Shown here: positions 25,089 through 32,358 of the stretch, piece after piece
Numbering within the stretch: the first letter of the stretch is position 1
Layout of the letters: the number at the start of each line of letters is the position of its first letter
Assembly (NCBI RefSeq): GCF_013377085.1
Contig: NZ_JACAAX010000040.1
Coordinates: 1-61,399 of the forward strand
DNA: 61,399 nt
Source: Rhodoplanes sp.
GTDB taxonomy: Bacteria; Pseudomonadota; Alphaproteobacteria; Rhizobiales; Xanthobacteraceae
Reading direction: 5' to 3'
Made by a program: the position numbers and the translations under genes
The notes under the pieces: generated by a model
The model's input: the letters and a program-made list of their open reading frames with translations, nothing else
What the model was told of the DNA's origin: nothing
Databases searched by the model: none

Positions 25089-26288
25089 ATGCCCGCACTG
25101 GAGACTTACGACACCGTGGTGGTGGGCGGCGGACCAGCCGGCGCCACCGCGGCGACCGATCTCGCCCGGCGCGGCCGCAGCGTGCTGCTGCTCGACAAGG
25201 CCGGCCGCATCAAGCCATGCGGCGGCGCCATCCCGCCGGTGGCGATCCGCGACTTCGACATTCCTGATCACATGCTGGTGGCGAAGATCACCGGCGCCCG
25301 CATGATCGCGCCGTCCGAGCGCCGGGTCGACATGCCGATCGACGGCGGCTTCGTCGGTATGGTCGACCGCGGCCCGTTCGACGAATGGCTGCGCGAGCGC
25401 GCCGAGAAGGCGGGCGCGACGCGCCGCACCGGCACGTTCGAGCGCCTGTCGCGCGACGACGCCGGCCTGTCGCTCGTCCACTACCGGCCGCGCGCCGCCA
25501 AGGACTCCGACATGACCCTGTGCGTGCGCGCCCGCACCGTGATCGGCGCCGACGGCGCCATCTCGCAGGTCGGCCGCCAGGCCGTGCCGGGCGCCGACAA
25601 GGTGCCGCATGTCTTCGCCTATCACGAGATCGTCCGCTCGCCCGCCGCCGGCGTCGGCGACTTCGATCCGGCGCGCTGCGACGTCTACTACCAGGGCCCG
25701 CTGTCGCCCGATTTCTACGCCTGGATTTTCCCGCACGGCGACACCACCAGCATCGGCACCGGCTCGATGCGCAAGGGCTTCGGGTTGCGCGAGGCGGTGG
25801 CGGCGCTGCGCCGGACCACCGGGCTCGACGCCTGCGAGACGCTGCGCCACGAGGGCGCGCCGATCCCGCTGCATCCGCTCCGGCGCTGGGACAACGGCCG
25901 CGACGTGCTGCTGGCGGGCGACGCCGCCGGCGTGGTGGCGCCGGCCTCGGGCGAAGGCATCTTCTACGCGCTGACCGGCGGGCGGCTTGCCGCCGAGGCG
26001 GTCGACGAGGCGCTCGTCACCGGCGACGCCCGCGCGCTCGCGCTCGCGCGCAAACGATTCATGAAACAGCACGGCCGGGTGTTCTTCATCCTTGGACTGT
26101 TGCAGCGCTTCTGGTATCGCAGCGACTGGACGCGCGAGCGTTTCGTCGGGATGTGCCGCGACCCGGACGTGCAGCGGCTCACCTGGCAGGCCTACATGAA
26201 CAAGGAGCTGGTCCGGTCCAGGCCGGCCGCTCATGTGAAGATCTTTTTCAAGGATATTGCAACGCTGTGCGGTCTCGCCCACCCCTGA
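25089..26288 (+). CDS. bchP: Geranylgeranyl reductase
   Basis: 399 residues. The FAD-binding fold starts YDTVVVGGGPAGATAATDLA, with GRIKPCGGAIPP and the later FAD contact VLLAGDAAGVVAPASGEGIF, all typical of BchP/ChlP. It reduces the geranylgeranyl tail of bacteriochlorophyll to phytyl. ATG at 25089 is preceded by GGGA within the 5-bp gap after the carrier gene. Confidence 0.95.
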   Translation: MPALETYDTVVVGGGPAGATAATDLARRGRSVLLLDKAGRIKPCGGAIPPVAIRDFDIPDHMLVAKITGARMIAPSERRVDMPIDGGFVGMVDRGPFDEWLRERAEKAGATRRTGTFERLSRDDAGLSLVHYRPRAAKDSDMTLCVRARTVIGADGAISQVGRQAVPGADKVPHVFAYHEIVRSPAAGVGDFDPARCDVYYQGPLSPDFYAWIFPHGDTTSIGTGSMRKGFGLREAVAALRRTTGLDACETLRHEGAPIPLHPLRRWDNGRDVLLAGDAAGVVAPASGEGIFYALTGGRLAAEAVDEALVTGDARALALARKRFMKQHGRVFFILGLLQRFWYRSDWTRERFVGMCRDPDVQRLTWQAYMNKELVRSRPAAHVKIFFKDIATLCGLAHP

Positions 26289-26800
26289 CGCTGAGCGTCG
26301 ATCTGAAGCCGGAGCCGCGCCTGCGCGGCTTCCTGGCTCCTCTTGCGCTCGCCGCGCTGTTCACCGCGGTCGTCGCCGCGATCGGCGGCGAGCTCACCCA
26401 GCTCGGGTCCTGGTACCTGGCGCTGAAGAAGCCCTGGTGGCAGCCGCCCGACTACGCGTTCCCGATCGTCTGGACGACCGTCTTCGCGCTGTCGTCGATC
26501 GCCATGGCGTTTGCGTGGCGCGACATTCCGTGCGCGATGCGGCGCGGCTGGATGATCGCCTTCTTCATCGCCACCGGCCTGCTCAACATCGCCTGGAGCT
26601 ACTTGTTCTTCCACCTGCAGCGGCCCGACTGGGCGCTCTGGGAGGTGGGAGCGCTGTGGGTGGCGGTGCTGCTGACGGTCGTGGTGCCGTTGCGCGACTC
26701 CAAGACGGCGAGCCTGCTGTTTCTTCCGTATCTCGTCTGGGTGTCGATCGCCTCGTATCTCACCTGGACCGTGGTCCAGCTCAACGAACCGTTCGGGTGA
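26267..26800 (+). CDS. tspO: TspO/MBR tryptophan-rich sensory protein
   Basis: About 177 residues with five membrane helices and the family hallmarks WYLALKKPWWQPPDYAFPIV and NIAWSYLFFHLQRPDWAL. TspO binds porphyrins and in Rhodobacter dampens photosynthesis gene expression, apparently by affecting tetrapyrrole intermediates. The GTG at 26267 lies 22 bases inside bchP and is the only near-cognate start before the conserved core, with AAGGA ~12 bases upstream; the start is therefore provisional. Its place beside bchP and the regulators suits a role in coupling pigment supply to expression. Confidence 0.88.
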   Translation: MRSRPPLTLSVDLKPEPRLRGFLAPLALAALFTAVVAAIGGELTQLGSWYLALKKPWWQPPDYAFPIVWTTVFALSSIAMAFAWRDIPCAMRRGWMIAFFIATGLLNIAWSYLFFHLQRPDWALWEVGALWVAVLLTVVVPLRDSKTASLLFLPYLVWVSIASYLTWTVVQLNEPFG

Positions 26801-26810
26801 GCTCGCCGGA

Positions 26811-27104
26811 ATGCGGGATCTGTTCGCCAGCGGACGCATCGTCGACGTCATCCTGACGTTGGTCGTCGTGGAGGCGATCGCGCTCGCCGGCTATCGCCGG
26901 CTCACCGGCCGCGGCCTCGCACTGCGGACCTTGGCGGCCAATCTGCTGGCCGGGGGGTTCCTGCTGCTGGCCGTGCGGGCCGCCCTGGTCGGCGCCGAAT
27001 GGATCTGGGTGGCGGCGAGCCTGCTGGCCGCCCTTCTGGCCCATGTCGCGGATCTCACGGCGCGGCTGACCACCCGCCCTGTTCCGTCCTCGCGAACATC
27101 CTGA
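26811..27104 (+). CDS. Small three-helix membrane protein downstream of tspO
   Basis: 97 residues with three predicted membrane segments (IVDVILTLVVVEAIALAGYR, NLLAGGFLLLAVRAALVGAE, WVAASLLAALLAHVADL). I do not recognise a named family. It starts 10 nt after tspO with GAG-rich sequence before the ATG, so it is probably the last gene of the aerR-ppsR1-bchG-P-tspO run. Function unknown; membrane location and operon position are all that can be said. Confidence 0.72.
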   Translation: MRDLFASGRIVDVILTLVVVEAIALAGYRRLTGRGLALRTLAANLLAGGFLLLAVRAALVGAEWIWVAASLLAALLAHVADLTARLTTRPVPSSRTS

Positions 27105-27428
27105 GGTTCCGACACGCCAGCACGACAACTTCTGTCAAGACGGCACCACATTGACTCCGCACTGGTTGTGGCGCTGGTCGAAAAATGACCGGCTGTATTG
27201 ACGCTGCGCAACTTGATTTGCGGGGCAGTACGCAATAGTTCCATTGACGGACGCCGGTGACGGGTCCAATTGACATTCGAGGAATGTGAAGTCGACGAGA
27301 TAGTGATTCGCCCCGGGTGAGCGAACCCCTGTGCCGCCGGGCTCCCGCTGAGACCACCGTCGTGGTCGTAGATGTCGTGATCGACGAGGGCAGCGTGCGG
27401 TCGCCTTTATAGAAATTTTGGTGCGACC
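27105..27428. other. Intergenic/regulatory region upstream of ppsR2
   Basis: A stretch of 324 bases with no gene. It holds a perfect TGT-N12-ACA site (27133-27150) and TTGAC blocks at 27151, 27198, 27244 and 27270; the last two are 26 bp (2 x 13) apart. A TATAGA hexamer at 27408 is only 15 bases before the ppsR2 ATG. No convincing terminator follows the 97-aa orf. The region is most likely the ppsR2 control region. Confidence 0.5.
27133..27150. promoter_or_regulatory. Perfect CrtJ/PpsR consensus site
   Basis: TGTCAAGACGGCACCACA fits TGT-N12-ACA exactly. It lies 29 bases after the 97-aa orf and ~280 bases before ppsR2. Possible uses are autoregulation or cross-regulation of ppsR2; the distance to the start is large. 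Confidence 0.55.
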
Positions 27429-28802
27429 ATGACGGCTGTCAACATTTCCCAACCCGACGTGACCCTGTTGCTCGACATGACAGGTGTGATCCGCGAGGTC
27501 ACGCTGTCCGACGCCATTTCCGAAAAAGGCGTCGAGGCGTGGCTCGGTCGGCCCTGGGTCGACACGGTCACTGAGATGGGCGGCGACAAGATTCGCCGGA
27601 TGGTCGAGGACGCGCTCAAGACCGGCGTCTCTGCATTCCGCCAGGTCACCCAGCGCTTCCCGAGCGGCCGCGAGCTGCCGATCGAGTACACCACCGTGCT
27701 GCTCGGCGGCCGGCCCGGCCTGCTCGCCATCGGCAAGAACCTGCAGGCCGTCGCCGAGCTGCAATCGCGGCTGATCGCCGCCCAGCAGACCATGGAGCGC
27801 GACTACTGGAAGCTCCGCGACGTCGAGACCCGCTACCGGCTGCTGTTCCACACCTCGACCGAGGCGGTGCTGCTGCTGCGCGCCAGCAATCTGCGGATCA
27901 TCGAGGCGAACCCGGCCGCCATGCAGGCGCTCGGCGCCGTCGGCCCGCGTCCAGACAGCGTCGCCGGGCGCGACTTCCTCACCGACGTGATGCCGGAGGA
28001 GCGCGACCTCCTCCAGGCAATGCTGCTGCGGGTGCGCGAGCAGGGCAAGGCGCCCGGTATCGTGATGCATTTCGGGCAGACCCGGAAGGCCAGCCTGGTC
28101 CGCGCCTCGCTGATGACCTCCGACCCCGGCCCGATCTTCCTGATCCAGCTCTCGCCGGTCGGCGCACCGCTGCCGATGCCGGCCCAGCCCGATCGCCTGT
28201 CGGTCGAGGACCTGATCGAGCGGATGCCGGACGGCTTCGTCGTCATCAACCAGGACGGCGTGATCCGCCGCACCAACCAGGCGTTTCTCGACCTGGTCGA
28301 GGTCGGCGCCAAGGGCCTGGTGGTCGGCGAGCGCCTCGGCCGCTGGCTGTGGCGGCCCGGTGCGGACCTCACGGTGCTGCTCGCCAATATCCACCGGCAG
28401 CGCTTCGTGCGGCTGTTCTCCACCACCATCCATGGCGAGCTCGGCGCCTCCACCGAGGTCGAAATCTCGGCGGCCGGCACCGGCGACGCGGCCAATCCGC
28501 ATATCGGCGTGCTGCTGCGCGACGTCGCCCGGCGGCTGCCCCCGGCCGAGGACGCCAACCGGCTGATCTCGGCGCTGGGCCCGCTCACCGAGCAGATCGG
28601 CAAGACCTCGCTGCGCAAGCTCGTCCGTGACACCATCGGGGTCGTGGAGCGTCATTACGTTCGGGCGGCGCTCGATCTGGCCAACGGCAACCGGACCGCC
28701 GCGGCGGAGATCCTCGGATTGAGCCGGCAAAGTCTCTATGCCAAGCTCAATCGCTACGATCTGGGCGTCGACCATCCCGCCGGCGGGGCCGGAAAAGTCT
28801 GA
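27429..28802 (+). CDS. ppsR2: PpsR-type repressor, paralogue 2 (cysteine-free)
   Basis: 457 residues with the same plan as paralogue 1: PAS-N, linker helix ELQSRLIAAQQTMERDYWKL, two PAS domains (EAVLLLRASNLRIIEANPAA; PDGFVVINQDGVIRRTNQAF) and a C-terminal HTH EILGLSRQSLYAKLNRYDL. I find no cysteine anywhere; the redox position is Tyr (VERHYVRAALDL). In Bradyrhizobium and Rhodopseudomonas palustris the second PpsR, next to a bacteriophytochrome, is the one controlled by far-red light through protein contact. The same pairing here supports that role. The ribosome binding site before the ATG is weak. Confidence 0.92.
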   Translation: MTAVNISQPDVTLLLDMTGVIREVTLSDAISEKGVEAWLGRPWVDTVTEMGGDKIRRMVEDALKTGVSAFRQVTQRFPSGRELPIEYTTVLLGGRPGLLAIGKNLQAVAELQSRLIAAQQTMERDYWKLRDVETRYRLLFHTSTEAVLLLRASNLRIIEANPAAMQALGAVGPRPDSVAGRDFLTDVMPEERDLLQAMLLRVREQGKAPGIVMHFGQTRKASLVRASLMTSDPGPIFLIQLSPVGAPLPMPAQPDRLSVEDLIERMPDGFVVINQDGVIRRTNQAFLDLVEVGAKGLVVGERLGRWLWRPGADLTVLLANIHRQRFVRLFSTTIHGELGASTEVEISAAGTGDAANPHIGVLLRDVARRLPPAEDANRLISALGPLTEQIGKTSLRKLVRDTIGVVERHYVRAALDLANGNRTAAAEILGLSRQSLYAKLNRYDLGVDHPAGGAGKV

Positions 28803-28871
28803 AATTTGACTCTTCTCGACGGATTTCCAGGCGACTTCCTCAAAAGCTGGACGGATCAGCGTTTTTTTCGG

Positions 28872-28904
28872 CTAGATTGGCTCGCGAACTAGATTGGCTC
28901 GCGG
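28872..28904. repeat. Two-copy tandem repeat upstream of the phytochrome gene
   Basis: CTAGATTGGCTCGCG occurs at 28872 and again at 28889, an exact 17-bp period in the 192-bp gap between ppsR2 and bphP. It follows a seven-T run (28862-28868). It could be a recent slip duplication or a paired protein-binding site. Confidence 0.7.
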
Positions 28905-28907
28905 ATT

Positions 28908-28924
28908 TGTCCGCCCGGCGGACA
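28908..28924. promoter_or_regulatory. Palindromic TGTCCGCC-C-GGCGGACA element
   Basis: Perfect 8-bp arms around one base, 71 bases before the bphP start. The ends read TGT...ACA but the spacing is 11, one short of the PpsR consensus. It may be an operator or a leader hairpin. Confidence 0.4.
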
Positions 28925-28994
28925 CACCTCGGCGGGATCGCGCGCGGCCACCGAGCCGATCGGAACCGCGGGCAGCAAACCGGAGCACCGAGAC

Positions 28995-31163
28995 TTGGGC
29001 GAGCCACTCTCGATTCCGCCGTTCGGGCAGGCCGACCTCTCCAATTGCGAGCTGGAGCAGATCCACCTCGCCCAATCGATCCAGCCGCACGGCGCCCTGA
29101 TGATGATCCGCGAGAGCGACGGCCTCGTCGTTCAGGCGAGCGCCAACGCGGCGGCGTTCCTGGGGCTCGACGAGCCGGTGCTCGACCGCAGGCTCGCGGA
29201 GATCGCGCCCGAGCTCACGGCGGCGATCGCGCCGCATCTCGACGAGGCGCTCGACACCATCCCGAACGCGGTACGGGTCCGCATCGGCGCCGAGACCTTC
29301 GACGTCATGCTGCACCGGCCCCCCGGCGAAGGACTGGTGATCGAGATCGAGCGGGCCGGCGCCGTCCTCCCGCTCGCCACCCAGATCGAGAAGGCCTTGC
29401 AGACCGTCCTCGGCGCGCCGTCGCTGCGCGCGCTGTGCGACGAGGCCGCCCGCATCTACAAGTCGATCGCCGGCTACGACCGCGTGATGGTCTACCGCTT
29501 CGACGAGCTCGGCCACGGCCAGGTGTTCTCCGAGCAGCGCGAGCCCGAGCTCGAGCCTTATCTCGGCAACCGCTATCCGGCCTCCGACATTCCGCAGATC
29601 GCGCGCCGGCTCTATCAGCGCAACCGCGTCCGCGTGCTGGTCGACGTCGCCTACACGCCGGTGCCGCTGGTGCCGCAGGCGTCGCCCCTCTCGGGCACGG
29701 ACCTCGACATGTCGCTGTGCTCGCTGCGCAGCATGTCGCCGATCCACATCCAGTACCTCAAGAACATGGGCGTCGGCGCGACCCTGGTGGCGTCGCTGAT
29801 GGTCGGCGGCAAGCTCTGGGGCCTGGTCGCCTGCCATCACTATGTGCCGCGCATCGTGTCCTTCGAGGTGCGCGCCGTCTGCGAGCTGCTCGCCGAGGCG
29901 ATCGCCACCCGCATCGCCGCGCTGGAAAGCTTCGTGCAGGCCCAGGCCGAGCTGTCGGTGCGTCGGCTCGAGCAGCGCATGATCGAGGCGATTGCCCGCG
30001 AGGGCGACTGGCGGATGGCGCTGTTCGACAACTCGCAGGCCCTGCTGGTGCCGGTCAATGCGACCGGTGCGGCACTCCTCTACGAAGGACAGATCCTGAC
30101 CACCGGCGAGGTGCCGGGCACGCCGGATCTGCGCGCCATCGGGGCGTGGCTCGACAGCAAGCCGCAGGTGCCGCTTTACGCGACCTCGGCGCTCGGCGCC
30201 GAGATGCCGGACTTCTCGCGAATCGCCGCGGTGGCGAGCGGCCTGGTGGCGACGCCGGTGTCGCATTCGCCGGGCGAATATCTGATCTGGTTCCGGCCCG
30301 AGCGGGTCCGGACCGTCACCTGGGGCGGCGACCCGCTCAAGCCCGTGCTGGTCGGGGCGACGCCGCATGACCTGTCGCCGCGACGCTCCTTCGCCAAATG
30401 GCATCAGCTCGTCGAGGGCACCTCCGACGCCTGGACCGCGGCCGACCTCACGGCGGCACGGCTGATCAGCGACACCGTCACGGACGTGGTGCTGCAGTTC
30501 CGCGCCGTCAGCGTCCTGATCGCCCAGCACCAGCTCGACACGGTTCGCAGCCAGGTGCTGGTCTCCGACCAGCCGGTGATCATCGCCGACGCGGCCGGCG
30601 GGATCCTCGTCTGCAACGCCGCCTTCAACCGGCTGCTGCCGCTGACCCGCGGCAAGCTGGCCAGCATCGACGATCTCGGGCCGCTGTTCGTGCAGGCCGA
30701 CGAGGTGCGCCAGCGCATCGCCGATCTCGCCGCTCAGCACCGCACCTGGCGCGGCGAGGTGCAGCTCGCGGTCGGCCAGGGCGAGCCGCGGCTGCTGCTG
30801 GTGCGGGCCGACCCGGTGTTCTCGTCCCCCGGCAAGGTGCTCGGCTTCGTGCTGCTGTTCATGGATCTGACCGAGCGCAAGGCGGCCGAGAGCGTCCGCA
30901 GCCGTTTTCACGAGAGCGTGGTCGACCGCAGCGCGCTGTACTCGGCGCGGCTCGATCCCAAGGCGGATCAGCTCTACCGCACGCTGCTCTCGCCCGTGGT
31001 GGAAAACGCGCAGCTCGCCGCGCTGGAGATCAGCGACGGGCTCGACACCACCCGGATGGCCGACATGCTCGGCAGCGTGCAGGCCTCGGTCTACCGCACC
31101 GCCGAGGTGCTGGCCCATCTCGCCGCCCATGCGGCGCGCTCCGAGGACGGTGACAAGGACTGA
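28995..31163 (+). CDS. bphP: Bacteriophytochrome without kinase domain (BphP1/PpsR2-partner type)
   Basis: 722 residues. Biliverdin-binding Cys18 lies in LSNCELEQIHLAQSIQPHG (PAS), followed by GAF with PASDIP (195-200), His251 (SPIHI) and the CHHY at 280-283. The PHY domain has the tongue motif PRRSF. A further PAS (VIIADAAGGILVCNAAF) and a short helical C-terminus (RSALYSARLDPKADQLYRTL) follow. No histidine kinase H-box or ATPase is present. The same plan and length occur in the R. palustris/Bradyrhizobium BphP that releases PpsR2 repression under far-red light. The start is a TTG with GGAG ~9 bases upstream. It follows ppsR2 directly. Confidence 0.94.
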   Translation: MGEPLSIPPFGQADLSNCELEQIHLAQSIQPHGALMMIRESDGLVVQASANAAAFLGLDEPVLDRRLAEIAPELTAAIAPHLDEALDTIPNAVRVRIGAETFDVMLHRPPGEGLVIEIERAGAVLPLATQIEKALQTVLGAPSLRALCDEAARIYKSIAGYDRVMVYRFDELGHGQVFSEQREPELEPYLGNRYPASDIPQIARRLYQRNRVRVLVDVAYTPVPLVPQASPLSGTDLDMSLCSLRSMSPIHIQYLKNMGVGATLVASLMVGGKLWGLVACHHYVPRIVSFEVRAVCELLAEAIATRIAALESFVQAQAELSVRRLEQRMIEAIAREGDWRMALFDNSQALLVPVNATGAALLYEGQILTTGEVPGTPDLRAIGAWLDSKPQVPLYATSALGAEMPDFSRIAAVASGLVATPVSHSPGEYLIWFRPERVRTVTWGGDPLKPVLVGATPHDLSPRRSFAKWHQLVEGTSDAWTAADLTAARLISDTVTDVVLQFRAVSVLIAQHQLDTVRSQVLVSDQPVIIADAAGGILVCNAAFNRLLPLTRGKLASIDDLGPLFVQADEVRQRIADLAAQHRTWRGEVQLAVGQGEPRLLLVRADPVFSSPGKVLGFVLLFMDLTERKAAESVRSRFHESVVDRSALYSARLDPKADQLYRTLLSPVVENAQLAALEISDGLDTTRMADMLGSVQASVYRTAEVLAHLAAHAARSEDGDKD

Positions 31164-31238
31164 CGGGCGGCCGACGCGGCTTTGGGCGGCCCGGCACCAA
31201 AAGTGCGCCGGCGCGACGCAGCCGCCGCGTGCGTGCGC

Positions 31239-31994
31239 TCAGGCGGAGCCGACCGGCGCCGGATCGTCGGCCGGCGCGGACGCGCCGCCGACCGCATTCT
31301 GCACGGCCCAGAACAGCGCGATGTTGAGATCGAACGCCCGCATCGCCGCGGTCAGGATGGCGTCCGGGCGATCGGTCTCGAACGCAGCCCGGTCGAGGGC
31401 CTCGCGATAGCGGATCTTGAACGGCTCGAGCGCGCCGAGCGACGCAAAGTCGTAGAGATTGCGCGCGTCCGCATCGAGCCCGAGCGTATCCGCCAGGACG
31501 CGGCTCACGGTCTGGCCGCCGCTCATGTCGCCCAGATAGCGCGTGTAGGCGTGGCCGATCAGACCGACGCCATCCCCCTCCGCCGCCTCGGCCACCACCT
31601 CGGCGTAGTGCTCGCCCTCCGGCAGCAACGGGACCGCCTGCGCCGCCTCGGCGCCGCCGTAGAGGGTCGCGATATCGCGCCCGATGGCGCCGGCGCGGTA
31701 CATCTCGGGCAAAGCGATCAGCCGCACGGCCGGCGACGCCTTGTGGCGTTCGAGCCCGCGCTCGATCGCGCCGTAGACGGCGTGGAAGTTGCGCAGCAGC
31801 AGCGCGTAGCCGGCCCGGGTGGCGCGGCCGCGAACGACGTCGCTGATCACGCCGGACTTCTCGGCGCGGCGGTGATGTGGCGCCGTCACCTCGCGCAGCG
31901 CTTTCGCCAGACCGATGCGGCGGATCTCGTCAGGGGCCGGAACCCAGTCCATCTGATCGTCGTCGCGGCCGGTCGGCCCGGGATCGTGTGGCAT
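31239..31994 (-). CDS. bphO: Heme oxygenase (biliverdin synthesis for BphP)
   Basis: 251 residues with the proximal-histidine helix REVTAPHHRRAEKSGV and the distal-helix motif YTRYLGDMSGGQTVSR. Heme oxygenase opens heme to biliverdin IX alpha, the chromophore of the neighbouring phytochrome. ATG at 31994 has an excellent AGGAGGA four bases upstream. It is convergent with bphP (75-bp gap) rather than co-transcribed. Confidence 0.92.
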   Translation of the reverse strand: MPHDPGPTGRDDDQMDWVPAPDEIRRIGLAKALREVTAPHHRRAEKSGVISDVVRGRATRAGYALLLRNFHAVYGAIERGLERHKASPAVRLIALPEMYRAGAIGRDIATLYGGAEAAQAVPLLPEGEHYAEVVAEAAEGDGVGLIGHAYTRYLGDMSGGQTVSRVLADTLGLDADARNLYDFASLGALEPFKIRYREALDRAAFETDRPDAILTAAMRAFDLNIALFWAVQNAVGGASAPADDPAPVGSA

Positions 31995-32358
31995 GCGTCC
32001 TCCTGACAGGGCCGAACTAGACGTCAAGAGACTGCGAAAATCAACGGGACGCGGCGTCGCCGCATGCCCGGCATCGCTCTGCCGCGCATCTGCGCCGCGG
32101 CGTTCCGCCAGCCGGTGTCGCGGGGCCTGCGGGGCCGGCAAGCCGTGTCGGCAAGCAGGCGGCGGTGGACAGGCGGCGGGCGCCGGTGTCGGCGGGTCCG
32201 GATGTCGGACCGCGCCGATGCCGACGAGTGCGGATACCGGCGCCGCCAAAAAATTCGGCGCTGTCGGCCCTTTGCGGCCGACAGCGCCGGTGTTGATGCG
32301 ATCCGCCGCATCGCCGGCGAGCCGCCCGTGGGCGACCCGCGCGGCCATGCTCAGCGTC
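31995..32358. other. Region between pufC and the heme oxygenase gene
   Basis: About 364 bases with no gene. It contains the puf terminator (32248-32288). From there to 31995 must lie the heme oxygenase promoter, but I see no convincing -35/-10 pair and no TGT-N12-ACA site. Confidence 0.45.
32248..32288 (-). terminator. Intrinsic terminator of the puf superoperon
   Basis: A perfect 13-bp stem (GGCGCTGTCGGCC / GGCCGACAGCGCC, 32257-32269 and 32276-32288) with a 6-nt loop is followed on the minus strand by AATTTTTT. It lies ~70 bases after the pufC stop and closes the crtE-to-pufC transcription unit. Confidence 0.9.

Noticed and set aside
28478-28802. Idea that ppsR2 is a decaying copy because its redox Cys is missing
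   Set aside because: The frame is intact, all PAS domains and the HTH are complete, and Cys-less PpsR2 proteins are known in related bacteria.
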